Part shown: positions 1 to 8,735 of the stretch, piece by piece
Layout of the letters: every line of letters starts with the position of its first letter
How positions within the stretch are numbered: position 1 is the first letter of the stretch
NCBI RefSeq assembly: GCF_000526335.1
Contig: NZ_JAFW01000001.1
Span: 2,852,001 to 2,916,000, forward strand
Reading direction: 5' to 3'
DNA: 64,000 bases
From: Arthrobacter sp. 31Y
Lineage (GTDB): Bacteria > Actinomycetota > Actinomycetes > Actinomycetales > Micrococcaceae
The notes under the pieces: generated by a model
What the model was told of the DNA's origin: nothing
Seen by the model: the letters and a program-made list of their open reading frames with translations, nothing else
Databases searched by the model: none
Program-made: the position numbers and the translations under genes

Positions 1-55
1 GGACCTCATGCACCGGACGGATCCCGCAAGCAGCCCGAGCAGCGAGGAACCATGA
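1..55 (+). CDS. C-terminal tail of an upstream gene (partial, product unknown)
   Basis: One frame is open from the left edge and ends in TGA at 53-55, encoding about 17 residues rich in Ser, Pro and Glu. The TGA overlaps the ATG of the following IclR gene as ATGA, the coupling seen at many other junctions in this window. Given the hut genes downstream, the missing gene could be another hut gene such as hutI or hutF, but nothing in the visible residues shows that. Confidence 0.4.
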   Translation, partial: DLMHRTDPASSPSSEEP

Positions 56-858
56 CAACGACGCCAACCGCACCAGGCAAAGCCACGTCCAAAGTCCCGG
101 CGGCCGAAAATACGCTGCGGATTTTGAAACTGTTGGCTTCGCGCCGCGGTCCCATGGCGGCGTCGAACATCGCCACTGCGCTGGGTTTGCCGCGATCGAG
201 TGTGTATCACCTGCTCGGCGTGATGGAGGCGAATGGGTTCGTCCTGCATCTGCACGAGGAACAGCGCTATGGGCTGGGCATCAGCGCCTTCGAACTCAGC
301 TCGGCGTACTCGCGGCAGGAGCCCCTGTCCCGGTTGGGACGTCCCATGCTCGCTTCCCTGGTGGACGTGATTGGTGAGAGCGCGCACTTGGCGGTGCTCC
401 ATGGCCGGGATGTTCTCTACATCGTGGAGGAACGCGCCAAGAACCGCCCCAGCCTGGTGACCGACGTCGGGGTCCGCCTGCCCAGCCACCTCACGGCGTC
501 GGGCCGTGCCATCCTTGCCGCCCTGCCAAAGTCGCAGGTCCGTGCCCTGTATCCGAATGCTGCCGCGTTCACATCGAGGCACGAGGTGGAGTTCCCCATC
601 ATGAAGTACTCCGCGTTGTCGTCGCACCTGGACCAAGTGAGGCAGCGTGGCTACGCAACTGAAAACGGCGAAATCACGCCGGGATTCTGCTCCATAGCTG
701 CCGCTGTGACGGACCATGTTGGGTGGCCGACGGCGGCAGTGGCCGTCACGTTCCTGGAGGACAAAGTGCCAGCTGAGCAGTGGCCGGTCCTTGCTGCACG
801 CATCCGCAAGGCCGCCGACGAACTGTCGGTGCGAATCCACGGCCGTCCGGGGGCCTGA
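52..858 (+). CDS. IclR-family transcriptional regulator, probably of the hut genes
   Basis: The 268-residue protein has the standard IclR layout. A winged helix-turn-helix lies at about residues 20-80 (AASNIATALGLPRSSVYHLL), and an IclR effector-binding domain follows at about 95-260. GAGGAA lies just before the ATG. Its start overlaps the stop of an upstream gene, so it is probably cotranscribed with genes left of the window. It lies upstream of hutU and hutH with only the oppositely oriented SRPBCC gene between, so control of histidine use is likely. That role is inferred from position only. Confidence 0.8.
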   Translation: MTTTPTAPGKATSKVPAAENTLRILKLLASRRGPMAASNIATALGLPRSSVYHLLGVMEANGFVLHLHEEQRYGLGISAFELSSAYSRQEPLSRLGRPMLASLVDVIGESAHLAVLHGRDVLYIVEERAKNRPSLVTDVGVRLPSHLTASGRAILAALPKSQVRALYPNAAAFTSRHEVEFPIMKYSALSSHLDQVRQRGYATENGEITPGFCSIAAAVTDHVGWPTAAVAVTFLEDKVPAEQWPVLAARIRKAADELSVRIHGRPGA

Positions 859-866
859 CGTGGTGC

Positions 867-1304
867 TTAGTCTTGCCCGCTGGCTTCCTTCTCGACGAGT
901 TTCCTGAAGGTCTCCAGCTCGCCTTGGAAGCTGCCTTTGTAGGAACCCAGGGCGAAAAGCCGGCCGAAAATCCCAGCGATGAAGCCGCGGGTGACGAACT
1001 CCTGGTCGATGCGTGTGCCCTGGCCCTCGGCCGTAAATCTCACATCTGACTCGCCCTTCAAGATCGCATTGCCGAAGCGGGTGCGGATGTGCCGTGGCGG
1101 CTCTGCGGCGAGGATTTCGGTGGGGCTTGCCATACGTCCAAACCACACGGTGTAGCGACTGCCGGCCTGGTTGGGCGGGCCAATGCGATCGGTGACGCGG
1201 GTGACTCCTCCGATCCATTCGGAGAACCGGTCCAGGTCCGTCCACACCGCGAAGACGCGCTGGGGCGGCGCCGCGACGAGGGTTGTCACCCGGTACGTTG
1301 CCAT
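867..1304 (-). CDS. SRPBCC / polyketide-cyclase-like protein
   Basis: This 145-residue protein is the length of a single START/SRPBCC domain. It opens with a typical first strand ([20 protein letters not shown]) followed by a WIGG turn, and ends in a long helix ([14 protein letters not shown]). These proteins bind hydrophobic ligands in a helix-grip fold, and a ligand cannot be predicted here. It is transcribed divergently from hutU and converges on the IclR gene, 8 bp from its stop. Confidence 0.75.
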   Translation of the reverse strand: MATYRVTTLVAAPPQRVFAVWTDLDRFSEWIGGVTRVTDRIGPPNQAGSRYTVWFGRMASPTEILAAEPPRHIRTRFGNAILKGESDVRFTAEGQGTRIDQEFVTRGFIAGIFGRLFALGSYKGSFQGELETFRKLVEKEASGQD

Positions 1305-1466
1305 GGGTCCAGCATGCGCTCATTGCCGAGTAAATGCGAGGGGCTAGGCATGTCTGTAATTCCGGACAGCACCCTTCCAAAAGCCGTTCCGGCCGCTCGA
1401 CAAAGGGGCTTTAGTAGAAGCAGAAGATCTTTCCACCACACACTTCCCATAGACGAAGGAGTCACC

Positions 1467-3194
1467 ATGGCACCCGCCGATTTCACTACTGGTGCCCGTC
1501 CGGTCAAGGCCGCCCGGGGTACTGAGCTCACCGCCAAGTCGTGGCAGACCGAAGCGCCGCTGCGCATGCTGATGAACAACTTGGATCCCGAGGTCGCTGA
1601 GCGCCCGGATGACCTGGTGGTTTATGGCGGCACGGGCCGTGCTGTCCGTTCCTGGGCCGCGTTTGATGCAATCACCCGGACCCTGGAGACCATGGAGAAG
1701 GACGAAACCCTCTTGGTCCAGTCGGGCAAGCCGGTGGGTGTGTTCCGCACCCATGAGTGGGCTCCCCGCGTTCTCCTCGCCAACTCCAACTTGGTGGGGG
1801 ACTGGGCAACGTGGCCTGAGTTCCGCCGCCTCGAGGCCGAGGGTTTGATGATGTACGGCCAGATGACGGCCGGGTCCTGGATCTACATCGGCACCCAGGG
1901 CATCCTGCAGGGCACGTACGAGACGTTTGCCGCCGTCGGCAACAAGCTCGCCGCGGAGGGCCGCCATCCGGCACCCGCTGTGGAGGGTTCCACGGAAGGC
2001 CCGCTGGCCGGGACCCTGACCTTGACGGGTGGTTGTGGTGGCATGGGCGGGGCCCAGCCGCTGGCGGTAACCCTGAACGATGGTGCGTGCTTGATTGTCG
2101 ACGTCGACGAAACCCGTCTGCGTCGCCGCGCTGGCAAGCGGTACTTGGACGAGGTCGAAACTGATCTGGATGCTGCGATCGCGAAGGTCCAGAAGGCCAA
2201 GGACGAGCGCCGCGGTTGGTCCGTAGGTTACGTGGGCAACGCCGCCGAGGTGTTCCCGGAGCTGCTCCGCCGCCACAAGGCCGGGGAAGTCACTTTTGAT
2301 GTGGTCACGGACCAGACGTCCGCGCACGACCCGTTGTCGTACCTGCCCGAGGGCATCACGGTGGCTGAGTGGCACACCGAGGCTGAGGCTGATCCGGAAG
2401 GGTTCACCAAGAAGGCCCAGGCTTCCATGGCCCGCCACGTCCAGGCCATGGTGGAGTTCCAGGATGCCGGGTCTGAGGTGTTCGATTATGGCAACTCCAT
2501 CCGTGATGAGGCACGCAAGGGCGGGTATGAGCGGGCGTTCGAGTTCCCCGGCTTCGTTCCGGCCTACATCCGTCCGTTGTTCTGTGAGGGCCTTGGCCCG
2601 TTCCGTTGGGTGGCTCTCTCCGGTGATCCGGAAGACATTGCCGTGACTGACAAGGCGATCAAGGAACTGTTCCCGGAGAACATGCACCTGCACAAGTGGC
2701 TCGATGCTGCTGCGGACCGCGTGGAATTCGAAGGGTTGCCGGCACGTATTTGCTGGCTCGGATATGGCGAACGCGCCAAGGCCGGCCTGCTGTTCAACCA
2801 GCTCGTGAAGGAGGGCAAGGTCAAGGCCCCGATCGTGATCGGCCGTGACCACCTGGACTCCGGTTCCGTGGCGTCGCCGTACCGGGAAACCGAGTCCATG
2901 GCCGACGGCTCGGACGCGATCGCTGACTGGCCGTTGCTCAACGCCCTGATCAACACCTCCTCGGGCGCCACCTGGGTGTCCATCCACCACGGCGGCGGTG
3001 TCGGCATCGGCCGGTCCCTGCACGCCGGACAGGTTTCCGTCGCCGACGGCACGGACCTGGCCGCGGAGAAGCTCGAGCGGCTCCTGACCAACGACCCCGG
3101 CATGGGCGTCATTCGACACGTCGACGCCGGCTATGACCGCGCCGTCGAGGTCGCCAACGAACGCGGCGTCCGCATCCCCATGAACGAGAAGTAG
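1467..3194 (+). CDS. hutU: Urocanate hydratase
   Basis: This cytoplasmic NAD+-dependent enzyme adds water to urocanate to give imidazolonepropionate, the second step of histidine degradation. The 575-residue product has the family landmarks: [11 protein letters not shown] near the N-terminus, the nucleotide-binding stretch [31 protein letters not shown], and [17 protein letters not shown] near the C-terminus. The frame is open upstream to 1089. I chose the ATG at 1467 because it gives the family's usual N-terminus and follows a GAAGGAG ribosome site. The 8-bp gap to hutH indicates one transcript. Confidence 0.95.
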   Translation: MAPADFTTGARPVKAARGTELTAKSWQTEAPLRMLMNNLDPEVAERPDDLVVYGGTGRAVRSWAAFDAITRTLETMEKDETLLVQSGKPVGVFRTHEWAPRVLLANSNLVGDWATWPEFRRLEAEGLMMYGQMTAGSWIYIGTQGILQGTYETFAAVGNKLAAEGRHPAPAVEGSTEGPLAGTLTLTGGCGGMGGAQPLAVTLNDGACLIVDVDETRLRRRAGKRYLDEVETDLDAAIAKVQKAKDERRGWSVGYVGNAAEVFPELLRRHKAGEVTFDVVTDQTSAHDPLSYLPEGITVAEWHTEAEADPEGFTKKAQASMARHVQAMVEFQDAGSEVFDYGNSIRDEARKGGYERAFEFPGFVPAYIRPLFCEGLGPFRWVALSGDPEDIAVTDKAIKELFPENMHLHKWLDAAADRVEFEGLPARICWLGYGERAKAGLLFNQLVKEGKVKAPIVIGRDHLDSGSVASPYRETESMADGSDAIADWPLLNALINTSSGATWVSIHHGGGVGIGRSLHAGQVSVADGTDLAAEKLERLLTNDPGMGVIRHVDAGYDRAVEVANERGVRIPMNEK

Positions 3195-3202
3195 GCAACA
3201 CC

Positions 3203-4795
3203 ATGACAATTACCTCCAGCGAACAGCTCACCGTTACCCTCGGCTCAAGCGGGGTGACCCCGGAAGACGTCGTCGCCGTCGCCCGCCACGACGCCAAAGT
3301 GACCATCTCCCAGGACGCCCTGGACAACGTTGCCAAGGTTCGTGCGCACATTGATGATCTGGCTACCAGCGACGTCCCCGCCTACGGCATTTCCACGGGC
3401 TTCGGCGCGCTGGCCAACCGCCACATCCCGAATGACCTCCGCACCCAGTTGCAGAAGTCGCTGATCCGCAGCCACGCCGCCGGTATGGGCCCTGCCGTGG
3501 AACGCGAAGTGGTCCGCGGCATCATGTTCCTCCGCGCCAAGACCCTGGCATCGGGCCGCACCGGCGTCCGCCCCGTGGTCCTGCAGACCATGGTGGACGT
3601 CCTCAACGCCGGCATCACCCCGCTGGTCCGCGAGTTCGGTTCGCTGGGTTGCTCCGGCGATCTCGCCCCGCTGTCGCACTGTGCCCTGGTTCTCATGGGC
3701 GAAGGCGAAGCAGCAGGTCCCGACGGCGAACTGTACGGAACCGCTGGCAAGCCGCCTGTTGCTGAGCTGCTCGCCCAACACGGTATCGAGCCGGTAACCC
3801 TCGCCGAGAAGGAGGGCCTGGCCCTCGTCAACGGCACCGAAGGCATGCTCGGCATGCTCCTGATGGCCATCGCCGACATCCGCATGTTGCTTGCGACGGC
3901 GGACGTCACCGCGGCCCTCAGCGTGGAGGCCCTGCTGGGAACCGACCAGGTGTTCCTGCCCGAGCTCCACGCAGCCCTCCGTCCGCACCCCGGCCAGGCT
4001 GCCAGCGCGGACAACATGCTCCGGGTACTGTCCAACTCGCCCATCGTCGCTTCCCACCGGATCAACGACACCAAGGTTCAGGACGCCTATTCACTGCGTT
4101 GCGCACCGCAGGTTGCTGGCGCTGTCCGCGACACCGTGGACCATGCAGCGCTGGTGGCTTCCCGCGAACTCGCCGCAGCGATCGACAACCCCGTGGTCCT
4201 CCCGGATGGCCGCGTGACGTCCAACGGCAACTTCCACGGCGCTCCCGTGGCCTACGTCCTGGACTTTTTGGCCATCGCCGTCGCGGACCTGAGCTCCATC
4301 GCCGAGCGACGCACGGACCGCATGCTGGACCCGGCCCGCTCGCACGGCCTCCCGGCGTTCCTGGCTGCTGATCCCGGCGTCGATTCCGGCCTGATGATCG
4401 CCCAGTACACGCAGGCCGGACTGGTCTCGGACAACAAGCGCCTGGCTGTTCCGGCGTCGGTGGACTCCATCCCGAGCTCTGCGATGCAGGAAGACCACGT
4501 ATCCATGGGCTGGCACGCGGCCCGGAAGCTGCGCAAGTCCGTGGAGAACCTCCGCCGGGTGCTCGCCGTCGAGCTTGTCACCAGCGCCCGCGCCATTGAC
4601 ATGCGGACGCAAATGTCCGACGGCGAACTCACCCCGGGTCCCGCCGGTACGGCCGTGCTTGAGGTGCTTCGTGACGTGGTTCAGGGCCCGGGCACCGATC
4701 GGTTCCTGTCACCGGAACTGGAAGCGGCTGACCGTTTGGTCGGCTCCGGTGCGGTCCGCGCGGCAGCCGAATCCGCCGTCGGGATTTTGGCCTGA
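3203..4795 (+). CDS. hutH: Histidine ammonia-lyase
   Basis: This enzyme removes ammonia from L-histidine to give urocanate, the first step of the pathway. The 530-residue length is normal. The signature GSLGCSGDLAPLSH lies near residue 150. In this family the electrophilic MIO cofactor forms from an internal Xaa-Ser-Gly triad. Here the triad is Cys-Ser-Gly rather than the commoner Ala-Ser-Gly, a variant that is known. NGTEGMLGM and the later SSAMQEDHVSMG block also match the family. It is the last gene of the hutU-hutH unit. Confidence 0.95.
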   Translation: MTITSSEQLTVTLGSSGVTPEDVVAVARHDAKVTISQDALDNVAKVRAHIDDLATSDVPAYGISTGFGALANRHIPNDLRTQLQKSLIRSHAAGMGPAVEREVVRGIMFLRAKTLASGRTGVRPVVLQTMVDVLNAGITPLVREFGSLGCSGDLAPLSHCALVLMGEGEAAGPDGELYGTAGKPPVAELLAQHGIEPVTLAEKEGLALVNGTEGMLGMLLMAIADIRMLLATADVTAALSVEALLGTDQVFLPELHAALRPHPGQAASADNMLRVLSNSPIVASHRINDTKVQDAYSLRCAPQVAGAVRDTVDHAALVASRELAAAIDNPVVLPDGRVTSNGNFHGAPVAYVLDFLAIAVADLSSIAERRTDRMLDPARSHGLPAFLAADPGVDSGLMIAQYTQAGLVSDNKRLAVPASVDSIPSSAMQEDHVSMGWHAARKLRKSVENLRRVLAVELVTSARAIDMRTQMSDGELTPGPAGTAVLEVLRDVVQGPGTDRFLSPELEAADRLVGSGAVRAAAESAVGILA

Positions 4796-4994
4796 CGTCG
4801 AATAAAACGCTCATTTGATGGGCATATTTGTCACGTCCCGGTCTTTGTTCGCAACGCAATCACAGGGGCGTGGCAAATGTAGTAGAACTTATGGTGTACG
4901 TCACGTCCACAACAACGGTGTTGTGGGCTTGACGGTCAACCGTTCACCTAACTCAATACACAACAGAGAACATCCACAAAGGGGTAGAAGTTCA

Positions 4995-5243
4995 ATGAAG
5001 GCACGCGGAGCAGTCCTGTCCAGGCGAAGCGCTCACACGGCTACAGTTACCGACTGGAAGACGCTGAAGGTTGGCGAGACCGTTGAAGTGGTCAAATATG
5101 CCCACGTCATCGCAGCAGGTCGGATCGAGGAAATTTCCAGCAGCGGAAACGTGGTGTGGCTTGAGCACTCCGGGTCGGGCGTTACCGAAGAGGGCAAGGA
5201 ACTGTTCATGAAGTCCGACGGCGTGACCCTCCGCCGGGCGTAG
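4995..5243 (+). CDS. Small conserved hypothetical protein
   Basis: The 82-residue product starts MKARGAVLSRRSAH. It contains a probable small beta-barrel region (TLKVGETVEVVKY, AGRIEEISSSGNVVWLEH) that looks like an SH3- or KOW-like fold for binding nucleic acid or protein. That reading is mine and unproven. The ATG at 4995 was chosen over an in-frame start at 4815 because the extra 60 residues look like untranslated leader. An AAGGGG stretch lies about 10 bases upstream. A strong terminator follows at 5275-5335, so it is probably monocistronic. Confidence 0.6.
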   Translation: MKARGAVLSRRSAHTATVTDWKTLKVGETVEVVKYAHVIAAGRIEEISSSGNVVWLEHSGSGVTEEGKELFMKSDGVTLRRA

Positions 5244-5274
5244 GCGGCAGCTCTGCAGGGTAAGTGTTAAACAG

Positions 5275-5335
5275 AAACCGGGGCTCGTTCCCTTCCGCGG
5301 GTAGTAGATGCGGAAAGGAACGGGCCCCGGTTTTT
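5275..5335 (+). terminator. Rho-independent terminator after the 82-residue gene
   Basis: A 24-bp inverted repeat pairs 5275-5298 with 5310-5333 around a loop of about 11 bases. It has only two G-U type mismatches and ends in five T residues. It lies 31 bp after the stop codon at 5243. The facing minus-strand gene ends at 5367, so the hairpin may serve both strands. Confidence 0.85.
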
Positions 5336-5366
5336 GGCGTCGCTGCCGGAAAATACTTTGGGGGTA

Positions 5367-5588
5367 TCAGGCAGCGAGGACTTCGCGGGTCTGACCGAAG
5401 GGAACGGATTCGTCCAGAGCCACGGTGTAGGTGTCAGGCGCGTGCCGGGTCACCAGAATGCCGCAGTTAGCGTCTGCTGCTGCGTTTTCGATCAGGGCAT
5501 CCACGGCGCGGTCGAGTCCGTCGTGGATTTCGTCTGCCTTGGAAAAGGACAGGCGAATTTCGCGTTCTGCAGTCATTGCAGGGGTCAT
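5367..5588 (-). CDS. Small conserved hypothetical protein
   Basis: The 73-residue product contains IRLSFSKADEIHDGLDRAVDALIE, then CGILVTRHAPDTYTVALDESVPFGQT. I recognise no named domain. The ATG at 5588 was chosen because AGGAGG lies six bases upstream; an in-frame ATG at 5636 has no such site. It lies between the 5275 terminator and palindrome A1 and is probably transcribed alone. Confidence 0.6.
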   Translation of the reverse strand: MTPAMTAEREIRLSFSKADEIHDGLDRAVDALIENAAADANCGILVTRHAPDTYTVALDESVPFGQTREVLAA

Positions 5589-5705
5589 TGGGGGCCTCCT
5601 ATTACGTGCCGCATGCGAGGGCGACCCATCAATCATAATCGGTAGGAACCGAAAATTTGTAAGATGACTGGCAGATGAGTGACCTGCGTCTCACCTTAAA
5701 TGCCG

Positions 5706-5765
5706 CGAGATGGCACTTAATGGCAATGTTGGAGCGGCCAAACATTGCCATCAAATGCCATCTCG
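5706..5765. repeat. Palindromic element, family A, copy 1
   Basis: This is a 60-bp imperfect palindrome. Arms at 5706-5730 and 5741-5765 are 25 bp with two mismatches, and the 10-base loop begins GGAGC. A second, shortened copy is at 12906-12958. It lies between two minus-strand genes, just past the apnO stop at 5792. It lacks a T tract, so it is not a classical terminator, although as RNA it would fold strongly and could end or stabilise the apn transcript. Confidence 0.8.
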
Positions 5766-5791
5766 GCGACGGGCGACGGGGGTCGGGAGGC

Positions 5792-6652
5792 TTAGCGCCT
5801 GACGGCGTCCAGCTTGAGCATCTTGGCGATCACGCCGTCGAGTTCGGAGTCGTCGAAGATCTTCTTCCAGTCGTCCTTGATGATGGTGTCCTTGCCGTAC
5901 TGGATGGCGATTTCGCAGGCTTCGGAGAACGGGTTGGATCCGCGCAGTGCGTTGGTGAGGGCGATCTGCACGTGGCCGAACAGCATGGCCTTGGCGGCTT
6001 CCTCGGGAACGCCGGCGGTGTGGACGGTCTCGTAGAGGGCTTCGTTGAGCAGCGTGCCGATCATGCAGGCCACGGTTTCCACCAGGGTGGGTTCCAGGAT
6101 GGCGAGTTGCTTGACGGTGACCCAGTGAACATCGATCACGGGTGCGTAGATGGTGCGGATGACGGCTTCGGCTACGTCGCGGGTTGCTGCGGGTGCGTCC
6201 TCGTCGATCGCGGAGACCACGTTCTGCGGGGCGCCCTGGCCGCCGAAGGTGTCGGCCCATTCTTCTTTGGTGGTGCGCTCCAGGAACACGGACGGGTGGC
6301 AGGGGTGCGCGACGGCCTGGACGACGTCGTCGCGCTTGGCCAAAAGGCCTGCGTACGCGGCGGCGGGATCGAGGGTCAGGAGGATCGCGCCGGGCTTCAT
6401 CTGGGGGACGACGCCCTCGGACACGATGCCGAGGACGGTGTCCGGTACGGCGAGGATGACCACGTCGGCCGTGGGAACGGCGTCGTCGGTGGCGGTGATT
6501 TCGCGGCCTTCGGCGCGGACGCGGTCCTGGCCGGCGGGGGAGTTCTCACTGTAGAAGACGTTGTGGGTGGACTTCTGGAGGTTGCGGGAAACGCGCATCC
6601 CCATTTTGCCACCGGCTCCGACAACGGCGACGGTCAATTGTTCTGCTGACAT
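5792..6652 (-). CDS. apnO: D-apionate oxidoisomerase (ApnO-type NAD-binding protein)
   Basis: The 286-residue protein has an N-terminal Rossmann motif (VAVVGAGGKMGMRVSRNL) and a 6-phosphogluconate-dehydrogenase-like helical C-terminal half. This matches the ApnO family, which oxidises and rearranges D-apionate to 3-oxo-isoapionate. AAGGAG lies before the ATG inside the end of oiaC, one base separating the two genes. The name rests on family resemblance and on the next four genes, which form the known continuation of the apionate pathway. A generic beta-hydroxyacid dehydrogenase-like role is the alternative. Confidence 0.7.
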   Translation of the reverse strand: MSAEQLTVAVVGAGGKMGMRVSRNLQKSTHNVFYSENSPAGQDRVRAEGREITATDDAVPTADVVILAVPDTVLGIVSEGVVPQMKPGAILLTLDPAAAYAGLLAKRDDVVQAVAHPCHPSVFLERTTKEEWADTFGGQGAPQNVVSAIDEDAPAATRDVAEAVIRTIYAPVIDVHWVTVKQLAILEPTLVETVACMIGTLLNEALYETVHTAGVPEEAAKAMLFGHVQIALTNALRGSNPFSEACEIAIQYGKDTIIKDDWKKIFDDSELDGVIAKMLKLDAVRR

Positions 6653-6653
6653 T

Positions 6654-7460
6654 TCACTTGCTCCTTAGGAAATCGAGGCTTTGTTGGGTCCACTGGTTCT
6701 CGAGGCGGATGGTCTCCGCTTCGGTGTCCTGCCACGGCAGCCAGTGTTCGACGATTTGGTTGATGTTTCTTTCTTTGGGCTGGATCTTTTCGACCATGTA
6801 GTCGTAGTCGAGAAGGCCCTCGCCGAGGGGTGCGCCCGAGTACGTGAACCCGACCCATCCCTGCTTGCGGCTGAACGCAAAGTCTTTGATGTGCATGTTC
6901 AGGACATAAGGCCCGACGGCGTCAATCACCTGCCGCGGCATCTCCAGCGCAGCCACGGTGTTGGCGGGGTCGCTGCAGATTCCGAGGTAGGGGCTGTTGA
7001 CGTGGCGGACGACGTCCAGGATTCGTTCCGTGGGGACCTGTTCGTAGGTCTCGACGGCGATCCTCACCCCGGCTGCCTGGAATTCCGGCAGGACGTCTGT
7101 GAAGATCTTGACGGCTTCCTCGGTGTCCGGGGTGTGGCCGGGGACGTTGAACATGGTCCGCAGCAGGTCCGAGCCCAGCACCTGGGCGATGTGCAAGAAC
7201 TTCTCCAGGTGCTCCGGACGGATACCCTTCGTCCCCACTTCCAGGGTGATGCCCAGCCCGTCGGCCGTCGTACGGACGGCGACCAGCTCGTCGTCGTTCA
7301 TGTCTTCCAGCGGCGCGTAATCGCAGATCTGGAACAGGTCCACACCCAGGTCCGCCGCCTTCCGGAGGGCGTCATGAATGGTGAGCGGCTGGCTGATTTG
7401 GTCCGAGAGCTGCCAGAAGAACGCGTAGCTGCTCAGGCCTATGCGGCCGGCGCCATTCAT
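6654..7460 (-). CDS. oiaC: 3-oxo-isoapionate decarboxylase (xylose-isomerase-like TIM barrel)
   Basis: The 268-residue protein is an AP-endonuclease-2/xylose-isomerase-like TIM barrel. Likely metal ligands are the Glu in IAVETYEQ, the Asp in GICSDPANT, the His in LNMHIKDF and the Glu in QIVEHWLPW. In the apionate pathway OiaC decarboxylates 3-oxo-isoapionate to L-erythrulose. The start overlaps the lerI stop as ATGA at 7457-7460. Sugar-phosphate isomerases share this fold, so assignment depends on the operon context. Confidence 0.65.
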   Translation of the reverse strand: MNGAGRIGLSSYAFFWQLSDQISQPLTIHDALRKAADLGVDLFQICDYAPLEDMNDDELVAVRTTADGLGITLEVGTKGIRPEHLEKFLHIAQVLGSDLLRTMFNVPGHTPDTEEAVKIFTDVLPEFQAAGVRIAVETYEQVPTERILDVVRHVNSPYLGICSDPANTVAALEMPRQVIDAVGPYVLNMHIKDFAFSRKQGWVGFTYSGAPLGEGLLDYDYMVEKIQPKERNINQIVEHWLPWQDTEAETIRLENQWTQQSLDFLRSK

Positions 7461-8281
7461 GCTGCCACCGCTTTCACGGCCAAGCGCGCGGCGGTCTCGT
7501 CCAGGATGGTCTTCAGCGCTGCGGGGTCATGCGCGAAGCGGCCCAGGAACAGGCCTGCGACGGCGGTATCCAGTTCCGTGATGAGGCCCGGTCCGGCGCT
7601 GCCGCCGTAGATGACGCGGCTGTCCTCTTGGCCGGGCAAGGAACGCAGGTGCTCATCCAGTCCGCGGACCACGGCGCTGATGTAGCCGGGTGTTGCGGGT
7701 TCCGGGGCGCCGATGGCCCATTGCGGCTCGTAGGCCACGATGGTCCGGCTGGTGGGACCGAGCGTTCTGGCGCGGTTGAGGGCGGCGTCGATTTCGGCCG
7801 TGCACTGGGCGATGGCTTCCTCGGGGGAGCCGGCGATCAGTTCGCCAACGCACAGCACCGGGATAAGTCCATTGCGGTAAGTGGCAGCGGTCTTGAGCCC
7901 GATGATCCGTTCGTCTTCGCCGAAGATCCTGCGGCGCTCGGCGTGCCCAACCTCGACGTACCGTCCGCCGAGTTCGGCGACGGTCGTGCCGCCTACCTCG
8001 CCGGTGTACGCGCCTTCGTCTTCCCAGAAGATGTCCTGCGCTCCGGTACCAACGCCGGCCGCGCCCAGGATCCGGGCTGCTTCGGGCAAGGCCGGGAGAG
8101 TGGGCAGCACGAACAACTCGATGTCGCCGCTCACCACTGCCGGGTGCTTGAAAGCGATGGTGGCGATGTCGCGGCAGTAGTCCACGGAGCGCTGGTAGCC
8201 GAAGTACATCTTCAGGCTCACGCCGATCACTGCACGTGGTTGCCGGGAAGCCGCGCTGGCGGTCTTAGCAGGAAGTGACAC
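7457..8281 (-). CDS. lerI: L-erythrulose-1-phosphate isomerase (triosephosphate-isomerase family)
   Basis: The 274-residue product carries all triosephosphate isomerase catalytic landmarks: Lys in [10 protein letters not shown], His in [10 protein letters not shown], Glu in [11 protein letters not shown] and the phosphate loop YGGSAGP. A second TIM enzyme inside a sugar operon points to LerI, which converts L-erythrulose 1-phosphate to D-erythrulose 4-phosphate. The start is GTG at 8281 and overlaps derI by 17 bp. A housekeeping triosephosphate isomerase is less likely in this setting. Confidence 0.75.
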   Translation of the reverse strand: MSLPAKTASAASRQPRAVIGVSLKMYFGYQRSVDYCRDIATIAFKHPAVVSGDIELFVLPTLPALPEAARILGAAGVGTGAQDIFWEDEGAYTGEVGGTTVAELGGRYVEVGHAERRRIFGEDERIIGLKTAATYRNGLIPVLCVGELIAGSPEEAIAQCTAEIDAALNRARTLGPTSRTIVAYEPQWAIGAPEPATPGYISAVVRGLDEHLRSLPGQEDSRVIYGGSAGPGLITELDTAVAGLFLGRFAHDPAALKTILDETAARLAVKAVAA

Positions 8282-8735
8282 CCTCGTAGTCCTTAATCAG
8301 TGTGACTTTCTCGGCCGAGGCAGAGGTTTCGTCGAAGGTGTAAGTGAGCCATTCCTTGGCCAAACGGCGGGCGAGTTCCAGCCCGACCACGCGCTGGCCG
8401 AACGTGAGGACCTGGGCGTTGTTGCTCAGGACCGAGCGCTCCACGGAGAAGGAATCGTGGGCGGTGACGGCGCGGATGCCGGGGACCTTGTTGGCGGCGA
8501 TCGCGACGCCCAGGCCGGTGCCGCAGACCAGGAGTGCCCGGTCGGCCTTACCGGCGGCGATCAGTTCAGCAGCGGCGATGGCTACGGACGGGTACGGAGT
8601 GTGGCTCGTGGCGTCCACTCCGACGTCGGTGACGGACTCAACGAGGCCGTTCGCTTCCAAGTCGGCCTTGAGGGCTTCCTTGTACTCGAATCCGGCGTCG
8701 TCCGATCCTATGACCAGGCGCAGTTTGGTGCTCAT
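8265..8735 (-). CDS. derI: D-erythrulose-4-phosphate isomerase (RpiB family)
   Basis: The 156-residue protein belongs to the RpiB/LacAB family, with the catalytic Cys in [16 protein letters not shown]. The family N-terminal motif, usually Asp-His-Ala-Gly, reads SDDAGFEYK here, which may reflect a substrate other than ribose 5-phosphate. In the pathway DerI converts D-erythrulose 4-phosphate to D-erythrose 4-phosphate for the pentose phosphate pathway. It overlaps lerK as ATGA, with AAGGAG inside the end of lerK. Confidence 0.75.
   Translation of the reverse strand: MSTKLRLVIGSDDAGFEYKEALKADLEANGLVESVTDVGVDATSHTPYPSVAIAAAELIAAGKADRALLVCGTGLGVAIAANKVPGIRAVTAHDSFSVERSVLSNNAQVLTFGQRVVGLELARRLAKEWLTYTFDETSASAEKVTLIKDYEGVTSC

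Noticed and set aside
1344..3209. A 621-residue minus-strand open frame
   Set aside because: It is the antisense of hutU, open because of high third-position GC, with no family motif or ribosome site.
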